Shown here: positions 1-5,843 of the stretch, one piece after another
Layout of the letters: the number at the start of each line of letters is the position of its first letter
How positions within the stretch are numbered: the first letter of the stretch is position 1
Source of the DNA: JBGOUV01 sp041477815
GTDB lineage: Bacteria > Acidobacteriota > Terriglobia > Bryobacterales > JACQDG01
DNA length: 5,843 nt
Assembly (NCBI GenBank): GCA_041477815.1
Contig: JBGOUV010000415.1
Location: 1-5,843, forward strand
Reading direction: 5' to 3'
Made by a program: the position numbers and the translations under genes
Notes under the pieces: model-generated
The model's input: only the letters and a program-made list of their open reading frames with translations
Database searches by the model: none
What the model was told of the DNA's origin: nothing

Positions 1-1
1 C

Positions 2-2596
2 GACATCTGGTACCTGGAAGATACCGACGGCGACGGTCGCGCGGATATTCGCCGCGTGGTGCTGACCGGATTCTCCTTCGTCAACCCGCAGAGCACGGTC
101 AACAACCCCATCTACGGCCTCGACAACTGGATCTACCTGGCCACCTCCACGGGGCGCCCCTCTAATCTCATCGTCTTCCGCGACCGCTTCACCGTGCCGG
201 GCGGCGATATCCGGTTTCCGGATCGGCCGGACCTGCCGGGTCTGAAGCCGCGTATGAGCAATATCCGGGTCCGCCTGGACACGCACCAGATCGAGAATCT
301 GGCAGGGACTTCCCAGTTCGGGCAGGAGTTCGACGTGTGGGGCCATCATTTCGGGATGAACAACTCGGTTCCCTCGCGCCACGACGTCATCGCGCGCCGG
401 TACCTGGAACGGAATCCTGACCTGCTGGTGCGTACCTCCATGCACGACATGACGGCGGACCGCCGCGTGTATCCGACCACTGAGAACCCCCGCTTCGAGA
501 TGCTCACCAACATCGGCGAGTTCACCTCCGCCTGCGGTCTCACCCTATATCAAGGCGGGGCCTTCCCGCCGGGGTTCGAAAACTCCGCCTTCGTCGCCGA
601 GCCGACGCATAACCTGGTGCACCGCCAGGTGTGGTCGCCCGCGGGGGCCACGTTCACGGCGCGGCGTCCTCGCGAGGGGGTGGAGTTCCTGGCGTCCCGG
701 AACGATCCCTGGTTCCGGCCGGTGAACTTCTATGTCGGACCGGATGGAGCGCTGTACCTGCTCGACTTCTACCGGCTGGTGATCGAGCACCCGGAGTGGA
801 CCTCGCGCGAGGTCTACGAGTCCGACGCCATTTACAAGGGCCAGGACCGGGGACGGATTTACCGGATCGTCCCCGAGTCGAACGCGCCGCCCCTGGCCCG
901 CAACATTCATCTGGGAGATGCGGCCGACGAAGAACTGGTCCGGCATCTCGCCAACCCGAATATCTGGTGGCGGCGCCATGCCCAGCGGCTGCTGGTGGAC
1001 CGCCAGAGCGTGCGTGCCGTGGAGCCGCTGGTGCAACTGTTTTCCACTAGCGGCTCGGCGCTGGCCCGCCTGCACGCCCTGTGGACTCTCGAGGGCCTGG
1101 GAAAGCTCGATTCCGCGCTGATCGAGAAGGCGCTCGGAGACCCTGAAGCCGGCGTCCGGGAGAATGCGATCCTGCTGGCCGAACCGCGGCTTGCCGGTTC
1201 TCCGCAGCTTGTGGCGAAGCTCCTTGGTATGACGGAGGATCCGGCGGCCAGGGTACGGTTCCAGCTTCTCTGCACGCTCGGGTACGTGGCGTCCGGCCCG
1301 GCGCGGGCGGCGCGCGAAAAGCTGCTGCTCCAGGACCTCGACGACCGCTGGTTTCAGGTGGCCGCGCTGAGCGCGTCCTCGGACGAGGGACCACGGCTCT
1401 TTGACTTGGGAGTATCCAGGCTGCTGGCCTCGGGCGAGTTCTTCCGCCAGGTTTGCTCGGTCATCGCGGCGCGCCAGAAAGCCGAGGAGATCCAACGCGT
1501 CCTGCAAGCGGTGATGAAACACTCGGAGCCCGGCTCGGAGTCGTGGCGGGCGGCCAGTCTGGAGGGCCTGGCCCAGGGAATGCGGGGCAGCCGGACCTTG
1601 GGCGTGTGGAAACCAGCGCAGCGCGAGGCTTTGATGACGTTGTTCGCGAGCCCGGCGCCGGCGGTCCGGCGGGCGTCCTTGCAGTTGCTGGAGGTCGTGG
1701 GACTTTCCTCGGCGACGGCTCTGACGAAAGCGGCGACGACGGCGGAAGATAAGGCCGCAGCCCCGGATCTGCGGGCCGATTCCGTAGCCTTGCTGGCGCT
1801 GGCCGGCGCGGGTGAGCGCGAACCGCTGTTCCGCAAGCTGGTGGACCCGCATGAACCGGAACAGGTGCAGTTGGCCGCGGTCCGCGCGCTGGGGAGGATC
1901 AAGGGGAACGAGGTCGGATCGTTCCTGGTGGCGAACTGGAGAAACATGACCTCGGCGGTGAGGACCGAGGCGGCCGACTCCCTGTACCACGATCCGGCGC
2001 GCGTTCCGCTGCTGGTGGAAGCGCTGAAGAAGGGGGACATTCAGGCCTGGACGCTGAACTTCGGGCACAAGCGCCGCCTCATCATGCATCGGGACGAGTC
2101 CATCCGCAACGCCGCGCGACCGCTGCTGGTGCAGGCTCCCGAAGAGCGCGAGAAAGTTTTCCAGGCGTACAAGAGCGCCGTCAGCAAGGCCGGCGACGTG
2201 GCCCGAGGCGAGCAGGTCTACAAGAGGATCTGCGCCAAGTGCCACAAGCTGAACGGAGCCGGGGCGGAGGTGGGCCCCGACCTCGGGGAGGTCCGCAACC
2301 GTCCGGCGGAACTGCTCCTGGCCGACATCCTGATGCCCAGCCGTTCTATCGCCGCGGGTTACGAGGCCTATGTCGTAGAGACTACCAGCAACGGAACTTT
2401 GGACGGCGTGCTGGGTCCCCAGACTCCCACCAGCATCACGATTCGCCAGGAGGAAGGCAAGGAGCACGTGATCCGGCGGGACGACATCAAACAGTTCTAC
2501 GCCACCAACCTCTCAGCCATGCCCGGCGATCTGGAAAAACAAATCGACCTCCAGCAAATGGCCGACCTGCTAAAGTTCCTCAAGACCGTGCCCTAA
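2..2596 (+). CDS. PSD-type putative membrane-bound dehydrogenase with HEAT repeats and C-terminal cytochrome c domain (5' truncated)
   Basis: The reading frame is open from base 2 to the TAA at 2594-2596 (864 visible codons), so the true start lies upstream. The GTG at 56 is internal: the 18 codons before it encode family-typical sequence, including the acidic DTDGDGRAD loop. Visible residues 1 to about 292 are the end of a glucose/sorbosone-dehydrogenase-like beta-propeller of the PSD family, with the hallmarks EPTHNLVHR, WFRPVNFYVGPDGALYLLDFYR (in part), VIEHPEW and DRGRIYRIVP. Residues about 305-705 are alpha-helical HEAT-type repeats (recurrent ARLHALWTLEGLG-like units). Residues about 731-864 form a Planctomycete-type haem-binding domain: CAKCH at 744-748, GPDLG, GYEAY, and SAMPG with Met840 as the likely distal haem ligand. 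Family knowledge predicts an exported oxidoreductase that passes electrons to its own haem; the substrate is unknown. It is the first visible gene of a probable three-gene operon. Domain assignment is firm; biochemical function is inferred. Confidence 0.93.
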   Translation, partial: DIWYLEDTDGDGRADIRRVVLTGFSFVNPQSTVNNPIYGLDNWIYLATSTGRPSNLIVFRDRFTVPGGDIRFPDRPDLPGLKPRMSNIRVRLDTHQIENLAGTSQFGQEFDVWGHHFGMNNSVPSRHDVIARRYLERNPDLLVRTSMHDMTADRRVYPTTENPRFEMLTNIGEFTSACGLTLYQGGAFPPGFENSAFVAEPTHNLVHRQVWSPAGATFTARRPREGVEFLASRNDPWFRPVNFYVGPDGALYLLDFYRLVIEHPEWTSREVYESDAIYKGQDRGRIYRIVPESNAPPLARNIHLGDAADEELVRHLANPNIWWRRHAQRLLVDRQSVRAVEPLVQLFSTSGSALARLHALWTLEGLGKLDSALIEKALGDPEAGVRENAILLAEPRLAGSPQLVAKLLGMTEDPAARVRFQLLCTLGYVASGPARAAREKLLLQDLDDRWFQVAALSASSDEGPRLFDLGVSRLLASGEFFRQVCSVIAARQKAEEIQRVLQAVMKHSEPGSESWRAASLEGLAQGMRGSRTLGVWKPAQREALMTLFASPAPAVRRASLQLLEVVGLSSATALTKAATTAEDKAAAPDLRADSVALLALAGAGEREPLFRKLVDPHEPEQVQLAAVRALGRIKGNEVGSFLVANWRNMTSAVRTEAADSLYHDPARVPLLVEALKKGDIQAWTLNFGHKRRLIMHRDESIRNAARPLLVQAPEEREKVFQAYKSAVSKAGDVARGEQVYKRICAKCHKLNGAGAEVGPDLGEVRNRPAELLLADILMPSRSIAAGYEAYVVETTSNGTLDGVLGPQTPTSITIRQEEGKEHVIRRDDIKQFYATNLSAMPGDLEKQIDLQQMADLLKFLKTVP
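20..46 (+). other. EF-hand-like calcium-binding loop (DxDGDGxxD) in the dehydrogenase
   Basis: Codons 7-15 of the truncated first gene encode DTDGDGRAD, with acidic residues at loop positions 1, 3, 5 and 9. This matches the short Asp-rich Ca2+ loop found in many exported propeller and dockerin-like proteins, and this acidic stretch is common near the N-terminal half of PSD-family dehydrogenases. Calcium binding is inferred from the motif only. Confidence 0.5.
923..2150 (+). other. HEAT-repeat region of the PSD dehydrogenase
   Basis: This stretch of the first gene encodes successive amphipathic helix pairs rich in Leu, Ala, Arg and Glu. Recurrent patterns such as ARLHALWTLEGLG, AGVRENAILLAEPRL, AARVRFQLLCTLGY, PAVRRASLQLLEVVG and EQVQLAAVRALGRI are typical of HEAT or PBS-lyase-like repeats. 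It links the catalytic propeller to the cytochrome domain and is usually taken to be a protein-protein interaction scaffold. Repeat boundaries are approximate, judged by eye. Confidence 0.8.
2192..2593 (+). other. Planctomycete-type cytochrome c (haem-binding) domain
   Basis: This is the C-terminal domain of the first gene. CAKCH is encoded at 2231-2245 and would attach one c-type haem through its two cysteines, with His as the proximal ligand. It is followed by GPDLG, a Leu-rich helix, GYEAY, a short beta-rich segment and SAMPGDLEKQIDLQQMADLL, which corresponds to the usual distal-Met loop and final helix of this family. A second Met in ILMPS (near 2332) is an alternative ligand candidate but sits where the family more often has Asp. 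Confidence 0.88.
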
Positions 2597-2623
2597 GAGG
2601 CGGCCTGTAGTAACCTACTAGGG
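2597..2623 (+). promoter_or_regulatory. 27-base intergenic gap and start context of the PSCyt/PSD1 gene
   Basis: The gap has no convincing Shine-Dalgarno at normal spacing: the purine run GAGG at 2597-2600 is over 20 bases from the ATG, and the only nearby purines (AGGG) abut the ATG itself. A weak inverted repeat, TAGTA (2608-2612) with TACTA (2616-2620) around a 3-base loop, is too short to be a terminator. The gap is in frame with both genes and contains no further stop, ATG, GTG or TTG, so ATG 2624 is the first possible start. Translation is probably coupled to the upstream gene. Confidence 0.5.
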
Positions 2624-5497
2624 ATGGCTCGCCACGCCTCCTATCTGGCTATCGTCGTCCTAGCCGCATCCTCCCTCTCTCGCGGAGCCGAATTCGAATC
2701 CGCAGTCCTTCCGATTTTGCAGTCCAACTGCCTGCCATGCCACGGCGAGAAGGTCCGGATGAAGGACCTGAACCTGGGAGCTTACGAGCCGTTGATGAAG
2801 GGCAGCGAGTCCGGCCCGGTGGTGGTCCCCGGAAAGCCCGACGAAAGCCGCCTCTACCGGTTGGTGCAAGAGGGCAAGATGCCGATGGGAAAGGCGCGCC
2901 TGTCCGAGAAAGAACTGGCGGCCATTCGGGCCTGGATCGAGGGCGGCGCCGGCGCTACGAAGAAGGCGGAGACGGCCAGCCTCAACCAGCATGACATCCT
3001 CCCCATCCTATTGCTGCGGTGTACGGCGTGCCACGGCCTGCGGCATCAGGAAGCCGGCCTGAACCTGAGCACGCGCGCCGGGATGCTCCAAGGCGGCAAG
3101 TCGGGACCGGCGCTGATCCCCGGCAATTCCGCCGGCAGTTTGCTCGTGCAGAGGATTCAATCCGGGGACATGCCCCCTAAGAAGGGCCTGATCGACGCGG
3201 GCGTGAAGCCGGTAACGCCGGGGGAAATGGAAAAGATCGCCAAGTGGATCGACGCCGGCGCGCCGGAAGGGAACGTCAAGCCGGACGTCGCTACCACCGA
3301 GCCCGACCCACTGGTGTCCGACAAGGACCGGAAGTTTTGGGCGTTCCAGCCGCCGCGCGCGGCGAAAGCGCCGAAGGTCCGTGACGCCGGCCGCGTCAGA
3401 AATCCGATTGACGCCTTTCTTCTGCAGAAGCTGGAGGCTAGGGGTCTGGCGCTGTCGCCGGAAGCGGACAAGCCGACGTTGATCCGGCGCGTCTCCTTCG
3501 ACCTGACCGGCTTGCCGCCGGAGCCGGCCGAGGTCCAGGCCTTCTTGGCCGACCGCGATCCGCGGGCGTACGAGAAGCTGATCGACCGGCTGCTGGCGTC
3601 CCCGCGGTACGGCGAGCGCTGGGGCCGTTTCTGGCTCGACCTGGCCGGCTATGCCGATTCCACGGGCGGCAAGCTGAGCGCCGATACCGTCCGGCCGTTC
3701 GCCTGGCGCTATCGCGATTACGTGATCCGGGCGTTCAACGCGGACAAGCCGTACAACCGGTTCCTGCTGGAGCAGATTGCCGGCGACGAGCTGGAGAACT
3801 ACGAAGCGGCGCCGGTCGTCACGCCGGCGATGATGGACAACCTGATCGCCACCGGATTCCTCAGCATGGGGCCCGATTCCACCAACGAGCGGGAGGTCAA
3901 CTTTGTAGACGACCGGCTCGACGTGATCGCGGATGAAATCGATGTCCTCGGGTCCGCGGTGATGGGTTTGACCATGAAGTGCGCGCGCTGCCATAGTCAC
4001 AAGTACGACCCGATTCCGCAGCGGGACTATTATCGGCTGGCCGATGTGTTCAAGGGCGCGTACGATGAGCACGATTGGGTGCCTCCGCTGGCCGCCGAAA
4101 AATATGGCCGAACCTTCACCGGCCGCTACCTGCCCTATGTCACGCCCAACGCCACCCCGTTTCAGATCATGCAGGAGGAGCGGGCGCGGGAATTGCAGGC
4201 GGCGGAGGCCAAGGTGCGAACCGCGGCCCTGCAGGAGGGTCTGAAGAAATCGGCGGAGGAAGCGAACAAGAGAGTCTTCGAGCAGCGGCTCGCGGAGCTG
4301 CCCCAGGAGCTTCACGAGGACGTCCGCAAGATGTTCAACACGCCGGCGGACAAGCGCACCGAAGCGCAGCAGGAGCTGGCCAAGAAGTACGAGGCCCGGC
4401 TGCGGGTGAATCCCCGGCAGTTGCGGCGGATCGACCCGGCCTACGGCAAGGAAGCGGACGAGGTGGATCGCCAGATCAAGGCGTTTGCGGCCCAGTCGCC
4501 CGAGCCGAAGATCCACGCGCTGTGGGATCGCGGCGACCCCACTCCCACGTATGTCCTGCGCCGGGGTAGTCCGACCAACTTTGGGCAATTGGTGGGGCCG
4601 GGGGTGCCCTCCGTCCTGACCGACGGCAAGACTCCGTTCGTGGCGACGCCTCCCTGGCCCGGAGCGCGTAAGACGGGGCGGCGGCTGGCATTTGCGCAAT
4701 GGCTGGTTCGTCCGGAGCATCCGCTCACCTCGCGGGTGATGGTCAACCGCATCTGGAGAGAACACTTCGGGACGGGCATCGTGAAGACGCTGGCGAATTT
4801 CGGCAAAGCGGGAGCCGAGCCGACGCACCCGGAGCTGCTCGATTGGCTCGCCGGGGAGTTCGTTCGCCAGGGCTGGAGCATCAAGTCCATGCACCGCATG
4901 ATGATGACCTCCAGCGCCTATCGGCAAAGCTCGAAGGTCACTTCCCTGCACGAAGAGAAGGATCCCGACAACGTCCTGCTCTCCCGCATGACGATGCGGA
5001 GGATGCCGGGCGAAGTGCTGAATGACACCATGCTGCTGGTCTCGGGGCGCCTGGACCAATCACGGTTCGGTGTTCCCGCTCCGGTGGAGGTGCGCGCCGA
5101 TGGCCTGGTGACGCCCGTCGGAAGCGAGAAGGGCTGGCGCCGCAGTGTCTACGTACAGCAGCGACGCAGCAACACTCCGACGCTTCTCGACAATTTCGAC
5201 TTTCCGGCCATGACCCCCAATTGCGTGGAGCGGGTGGACTCCACGGTGGCGACCCAGGCTCTCCACCTGATGAACAATGGCATGATCGACGACCTGGCCG
5301 ACTCCTTGGCCAAGAGGGTGGTCGAGTTAGCCGGAAGCGATCCGAAGCAGCAGATCGAGAAGCTCTATTGGATCGCCCTGAGCCGGCCGCCGGACGAGGA
5401 GGAGCGAAAGCTCAGCCTGGAGGGTCTGGCCAAGCTTTCCCTGGCCCGGCTTTGTCATACGATGCTGAATTCGGCCGCGTTCTTATACATAGATTGA
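2624..5497 (+). CDS. Exported multihaem PSCyt1-PSCyt1-PSCyt2-PSD1 protein (DUF1549/DUF1553)
   Basis: This is a complete 957-residue protein. Residues 1 to about 21 are a Sec signal peptide: a short basic start, the hydrophobic core LAIVVLAASSL, and probable cleavage near SRG/AE. Two tandem PSCyt1 cytochrome domains follow, with CLPCH at 36-40 and candidate distal Met in GKMPMG, then CTACH at 133-137 with GDMPP. PSCyt2 (DUF1549) spans about 258-480, with SFDLTGLPP, RYGERWGRFWLDLA, and a third CxxCH in KCARCHSHKYDPIP (C453, C456, H457). Residues about 515-625 are a charged helical linker. PSD1 (DUF1553) covers about 685-957, with GRRLAFAQWL, RVMVNRIWREHFGTGIV, THPELLDWLAGEF and a closing LNSAAFLYID. 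The ATG is the first start after the upstream stop, and only it gives the signal peptide. The protein is probably periplasmic or surface-exposed and takes part in electron transfer; the substrate is unknown. Paired PSD1 and DUF1501 genes, as here, are common. Family identity is firm; the reaction is inferred. Confidence 0.95.
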   Translation: MARHASYLAIVVLAASSLSRGAEFESAVLPILQSNCLPCHGEKVRMKDLNLGAYEPLMKGSESGPVVVPGKPDESRLYRLVQEGKMPMGKARLSEKELAAIRAWIEGGAGATKKAETASLNQHDILPILLLRCTACHGLRHQEAGLNLSTRAGMLQGGKSGPALIPGNSAGSLLVQRIQSGDMPPKKGLIDAGVKPVTPGEMEKIAKWIDAGAPEGNVKPDVATTEPDPLVSDKDRKFWAFQPPRAAKAPKVRDAGRVRNPIDAFLLQKLEARGLALSPEADKPTLIRRVSFDLTGLPPEPAEVQAFLADRDPRAYEKLIDRLLASPRYGERWGRFWLDLAGYADSTGGKLSADTVRPFAWRYRDYVIRAFNADKPYNRFLLEQIAGDELENYEAAPVVTPAMMDNLIATGFLSMGPDSTNEREVNFVDDRLDVIADEIDVLGSAVMGLTMKCARCHSHKYDPIPQRDYYRLADVFKGAYDEHDWVPPLAAEKYGRTFTGRYLPYVTPNATPFQIMQEERARELQAAEAKVRTAALQEGLKKSAEEANKRVFEQRLAELPQELHEDVRKMFNTPADKRTEAQQELAKKYEARLRVNPRQLRRIDPAYGKEADEVDRQIKAFAAQSPEPKIHALWDRGDPTPTYVLRRGSPTNFGQLVGPGVPSVLTDGKTPFVATPPWPGARKTGRRLAFAQWLVRPEHPLTSRVMVNRIWREHFGTGIVKTLANFGKAGAEPTHPELLDWLAGEFVRQGWSIKSMHRMMMTSSAYRQSSKVTSLHEEKDPDNVLLSRMTMRRMPGEVLNDTMLLVSGRLDQSRFGVPAPVEVRADGLVTPVGSEKGWRRSVYVQQRRSNTPTLLDNFDFPAMTPNCVERVDSTVATQALHLMNNGMIDDLADSLAKRVVELAGSDPKQQIEKLYWIALSRPPDEEERKLSLEGLAKLSLARLCHTMLNSAAFLYID
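2693..2953 (+). other. First PSCyt1 cytochrome c domain
   Basis: Residues about 24-110 of the 957-residue protein hold CLPCH (2729-2743), followed by a short MKDLNLG strand, GPVVVPGKPDESRLY, a GKMPMG loop with candidate axial Met residues, and a closing helix ELAAIRAWIEGGA. This order is characteristic of the Planctomycete cytochrome C (PSCyt1) domain. Confidence 0.9.
2987..3274 (+). other. Second, tandem PSCyt1 cytochrome c domain
   Basis: Residues about 122-217 repeat the architecture of the first domain: an ILPILLLRC lead-in, CTACH (3020-3034), GLNLSTRAGMLQGG, GPALIPGNSAGSLL, GDMPP as the likely distal-Met loop, and the closing helix EMEKIAKWIDAGAP. Shared landmarks (ILPIL, CHG, LNL, GP-PG, MP, W-I-GA) show that this is a tandem domain duplication, although the two copies are well diverged. 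Confidence 0.88.
3980..3994 (+). other. Third CxxCH motif, inside the PSCyt2 (DUF1549) domain
   Basis: This encodes CARCH (C453-H457) within KCARCHSHKYDPIP. The CxxCH-x-HK-(F/Y)-DPI signature is conserved in DUF1549 and is a candidate third covalent haem site. Here the residue after CH is Ser, whereas many members have Asp. Haem attachment is inferred from the motif. Confidence 0.75.
4166..4498 (+). other. Charged helical (possibly coiled-coil) linker between PSCyt2 and PSD1
   Basis: Residues about 515-625 of the multihaem protein are dominated by Glu, Lys, Arg, Ala, Gln and Leu with few helix breakers, for example EERARELQAAEAK, RVFEQRLAELPQEL and RTEAQQELAKKYEARL. Such a segment joins the two conserved domains in many long family members. 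Coiled-coil formation is a reading by eye from composition and approximate heptad spacing, not a computed prediction. Confidence 0.5.
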
Positions 5498-5499
5498 GG
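5496..5499 (+). promoter_or_regulatory. Shine-Dalgarno for the DUF1501 gene
   Basis: GAGG overlaps the TGA stop of the upstream gene (5495-5497) and lies 6 bases before ATG 5506, an ideal spacing. This supports that ATG as the start and indicates translational coupling with the PSD1 gene. Confidence 0.7.
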
Positions 5500-5505
5500 C
5501 GCATC

Positions 5506-5843
5506 ATGTCCAACTCCAACTTACTTTCTCGGCGCGGGTTCTTCAATCGGGTTTCCGATGGACTCTACGGCACGGCTTTGGCCGGCCTGCTCAGCAGGGA
5601 CCTTTACGGCGCCAAAAGTTACGATCTGAAACCGCGGCCGCCTCACTTCGAGCCTAAGGCCACCTCGGTGATCCAGTTGTTCATGCACGGCGGGCCCAGT
5701 CATATGGACCTGTTCGATCCCAAGCCGGTGCTGGATAAGCATCACGGAGAGGCATACTTCGACAAGGTGGCGCACGATCTCACCGCTCCCGAAGGCGCGG
5801 GCGGATTGCTGCGGAGTCCCTTCAGGTTTGCGCAATACGGCCA
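5506..5843 (+). CDS. DUF1501 family protein with twin-arginine leader (3' truncated)
   Basis: The frame is open from ATG 5506 to the window end: 112 codons plus two bases, with the rest of the gene downstream. The N-terminus has a twin-arginine-type signal, SRRGFFNRV at residues 8-16, followed by a weakly hydrophobic GLYGTALAGLL segment, as is usual for DUF1501. The family hallmark HGGPSHMDLFDPKP is at residues 61-74, preceded by a KATSVIQLFM beta-strand. DUF1501 proteins belong to the alkaline phosphatase/sulfatase-like superfamily and usually run to about 400-500 residues, so only the first quarter is seen. Their substrate is not established. The start is supported by GAGG 6 bases upstream and lies 8 bases after the preceding stop, so the gene is almost certainly co-transcribed with the multihaem PSD1 gene, its usual neighbour. 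Export as a folded, possibly metal-loaded protein is inferred from the leader. Confidence 0.93.
   Translation, partial: MSNSNLLSRRGFFNRVSDGLYGTALAGLLSRDLYGAKSYDLKPRPPHFEPKATSVIQLFMHGGPSHMDLFDPKPVLDKHHGEAYFDKVAHDLTAPEGAGGLLRSPFRFAQYG

Noticed and set aside
56..58. GTG as the start codon of the dehydrogenase gene.
   Set aside because: The frame is open to the window edge and the codons before the GTG encode family-typical sequence with an acidic loop. A start here would also lack a signal peptide and most of the propeller.
545..2467. A 640-codon open frame on the minus strand, opposite the PSD dehydrogenase gene.
   Set aside because: Its translation is low-complexity (rich in Arg, Gln, Gly, Leu and His) with no recognisable domain, while the plus strand encodes clear family motifs throughout. 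Long antisense open frames are a usual by-product of high-GC codon use.
2608..2620. A short inverted repeat between genes 1 and 2 as a terminator.
   Set aside because: The stem is only 5 A/T-rich base pairs with a 3-base loop and no following T run, too weak for an intrinsic terminator.
3008..5059. A 683-codon open frame on the minus strand, opposite the multihaem PSD1 gene.
   Set aside because: It has the same Arg/Gln/Leu/His-rich shadow composition, no motifs and no signal peptide, and it covers sequence where the plus strand shows conserved PSCyt2 and PSD1 motifs.
5521..5835. A 104-codon open frame on the minus strand near the right edge.
   Set aside because: It overlaps the truncated DUF1501 gene, whose plus-strand frame has a good ribosome binding site, a twin-arginine leader and the GGPSHMDLFDPKP hallmark.
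1..5843. CRISPR arrays, insertion sequences, tRNA or rRNA genes, or a defence system.
   Set aside because: The window is filled by three metabolic-type genes with gaps of 27 and 8 bases. I see no direct-repeat arrays, transposase motifs or RNA gene signatures.

Overview
The window reads as a piece of a high-GC (roughly 60-65% by eye) bacterial genome carrying protein families first defined in planctomycetes: the PSD putative membrane-bound dehydrogenase with HEAT repeats and a C-terminal haem domain, the PSCyt1/PSCyt2/PSD1 (DUF1549/DUF1553) multihaem protein, and DUF1501. These families are heavily expanded in Planctomycetota, Verrucomicrobiota and Acidobacteriota (Solibacter/Bryobacter type). 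The gene set alone cannot separate these phyla; my weak preference is Acidobacteriota or Planctomycetota. There is no 16S, tRNA or other taxonomic marker in the window.

Layout: three plus-strand genes fill almost the whole sequence, head to tail. (1) 2-2596 is the 3' part of a PSD-type dehydrogenase gene, whose 5' end lies upstream of the window: the end of a beta-propeller-like domain, then HEAT repeats, then a Planctomycete-type cytochrome c domain with one CxxCH. (2) After 27 bases, 2624-5497 is a complete 957-residue exported protein with two tandem PSCyt1 cytochrome domains, a PSCyt2 domain holding a third CxxCH, a charged helical linker and a C-terminal PSD1 domain. (3) After 8 more bases, 5506 to the window end is the 5' part of a DUF1501 gene with a twin-arginine-type leader. 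The spacing and shared strand indicate one operon. No promoter, terminator, RNA gene, mobile element or CRISPR array is visible. No non-coding gap exceeds 27 bases.

Working together (inference): all three products are probably exported. The first two carry covalent c-type haem motifs, so they could form a periplasmic or cell-surface redox unit that oxidises an organic substrate, perhaps a sugar or polysaccharide derivative, and passes electrons between the haem domains. The DUF1501 protein belongs to the alkaline phosphatase/sulfatase-like superfamily and very commonly sits next to PSD1 genes. The substrate and biochemical role of this module are not established. The gene content is a known family combination rather than a clearly new system; the points worth a second look are the three CxxCH motifs in gene 2, the same-frame junction of genes 1 and 2, and the mixed export routes.
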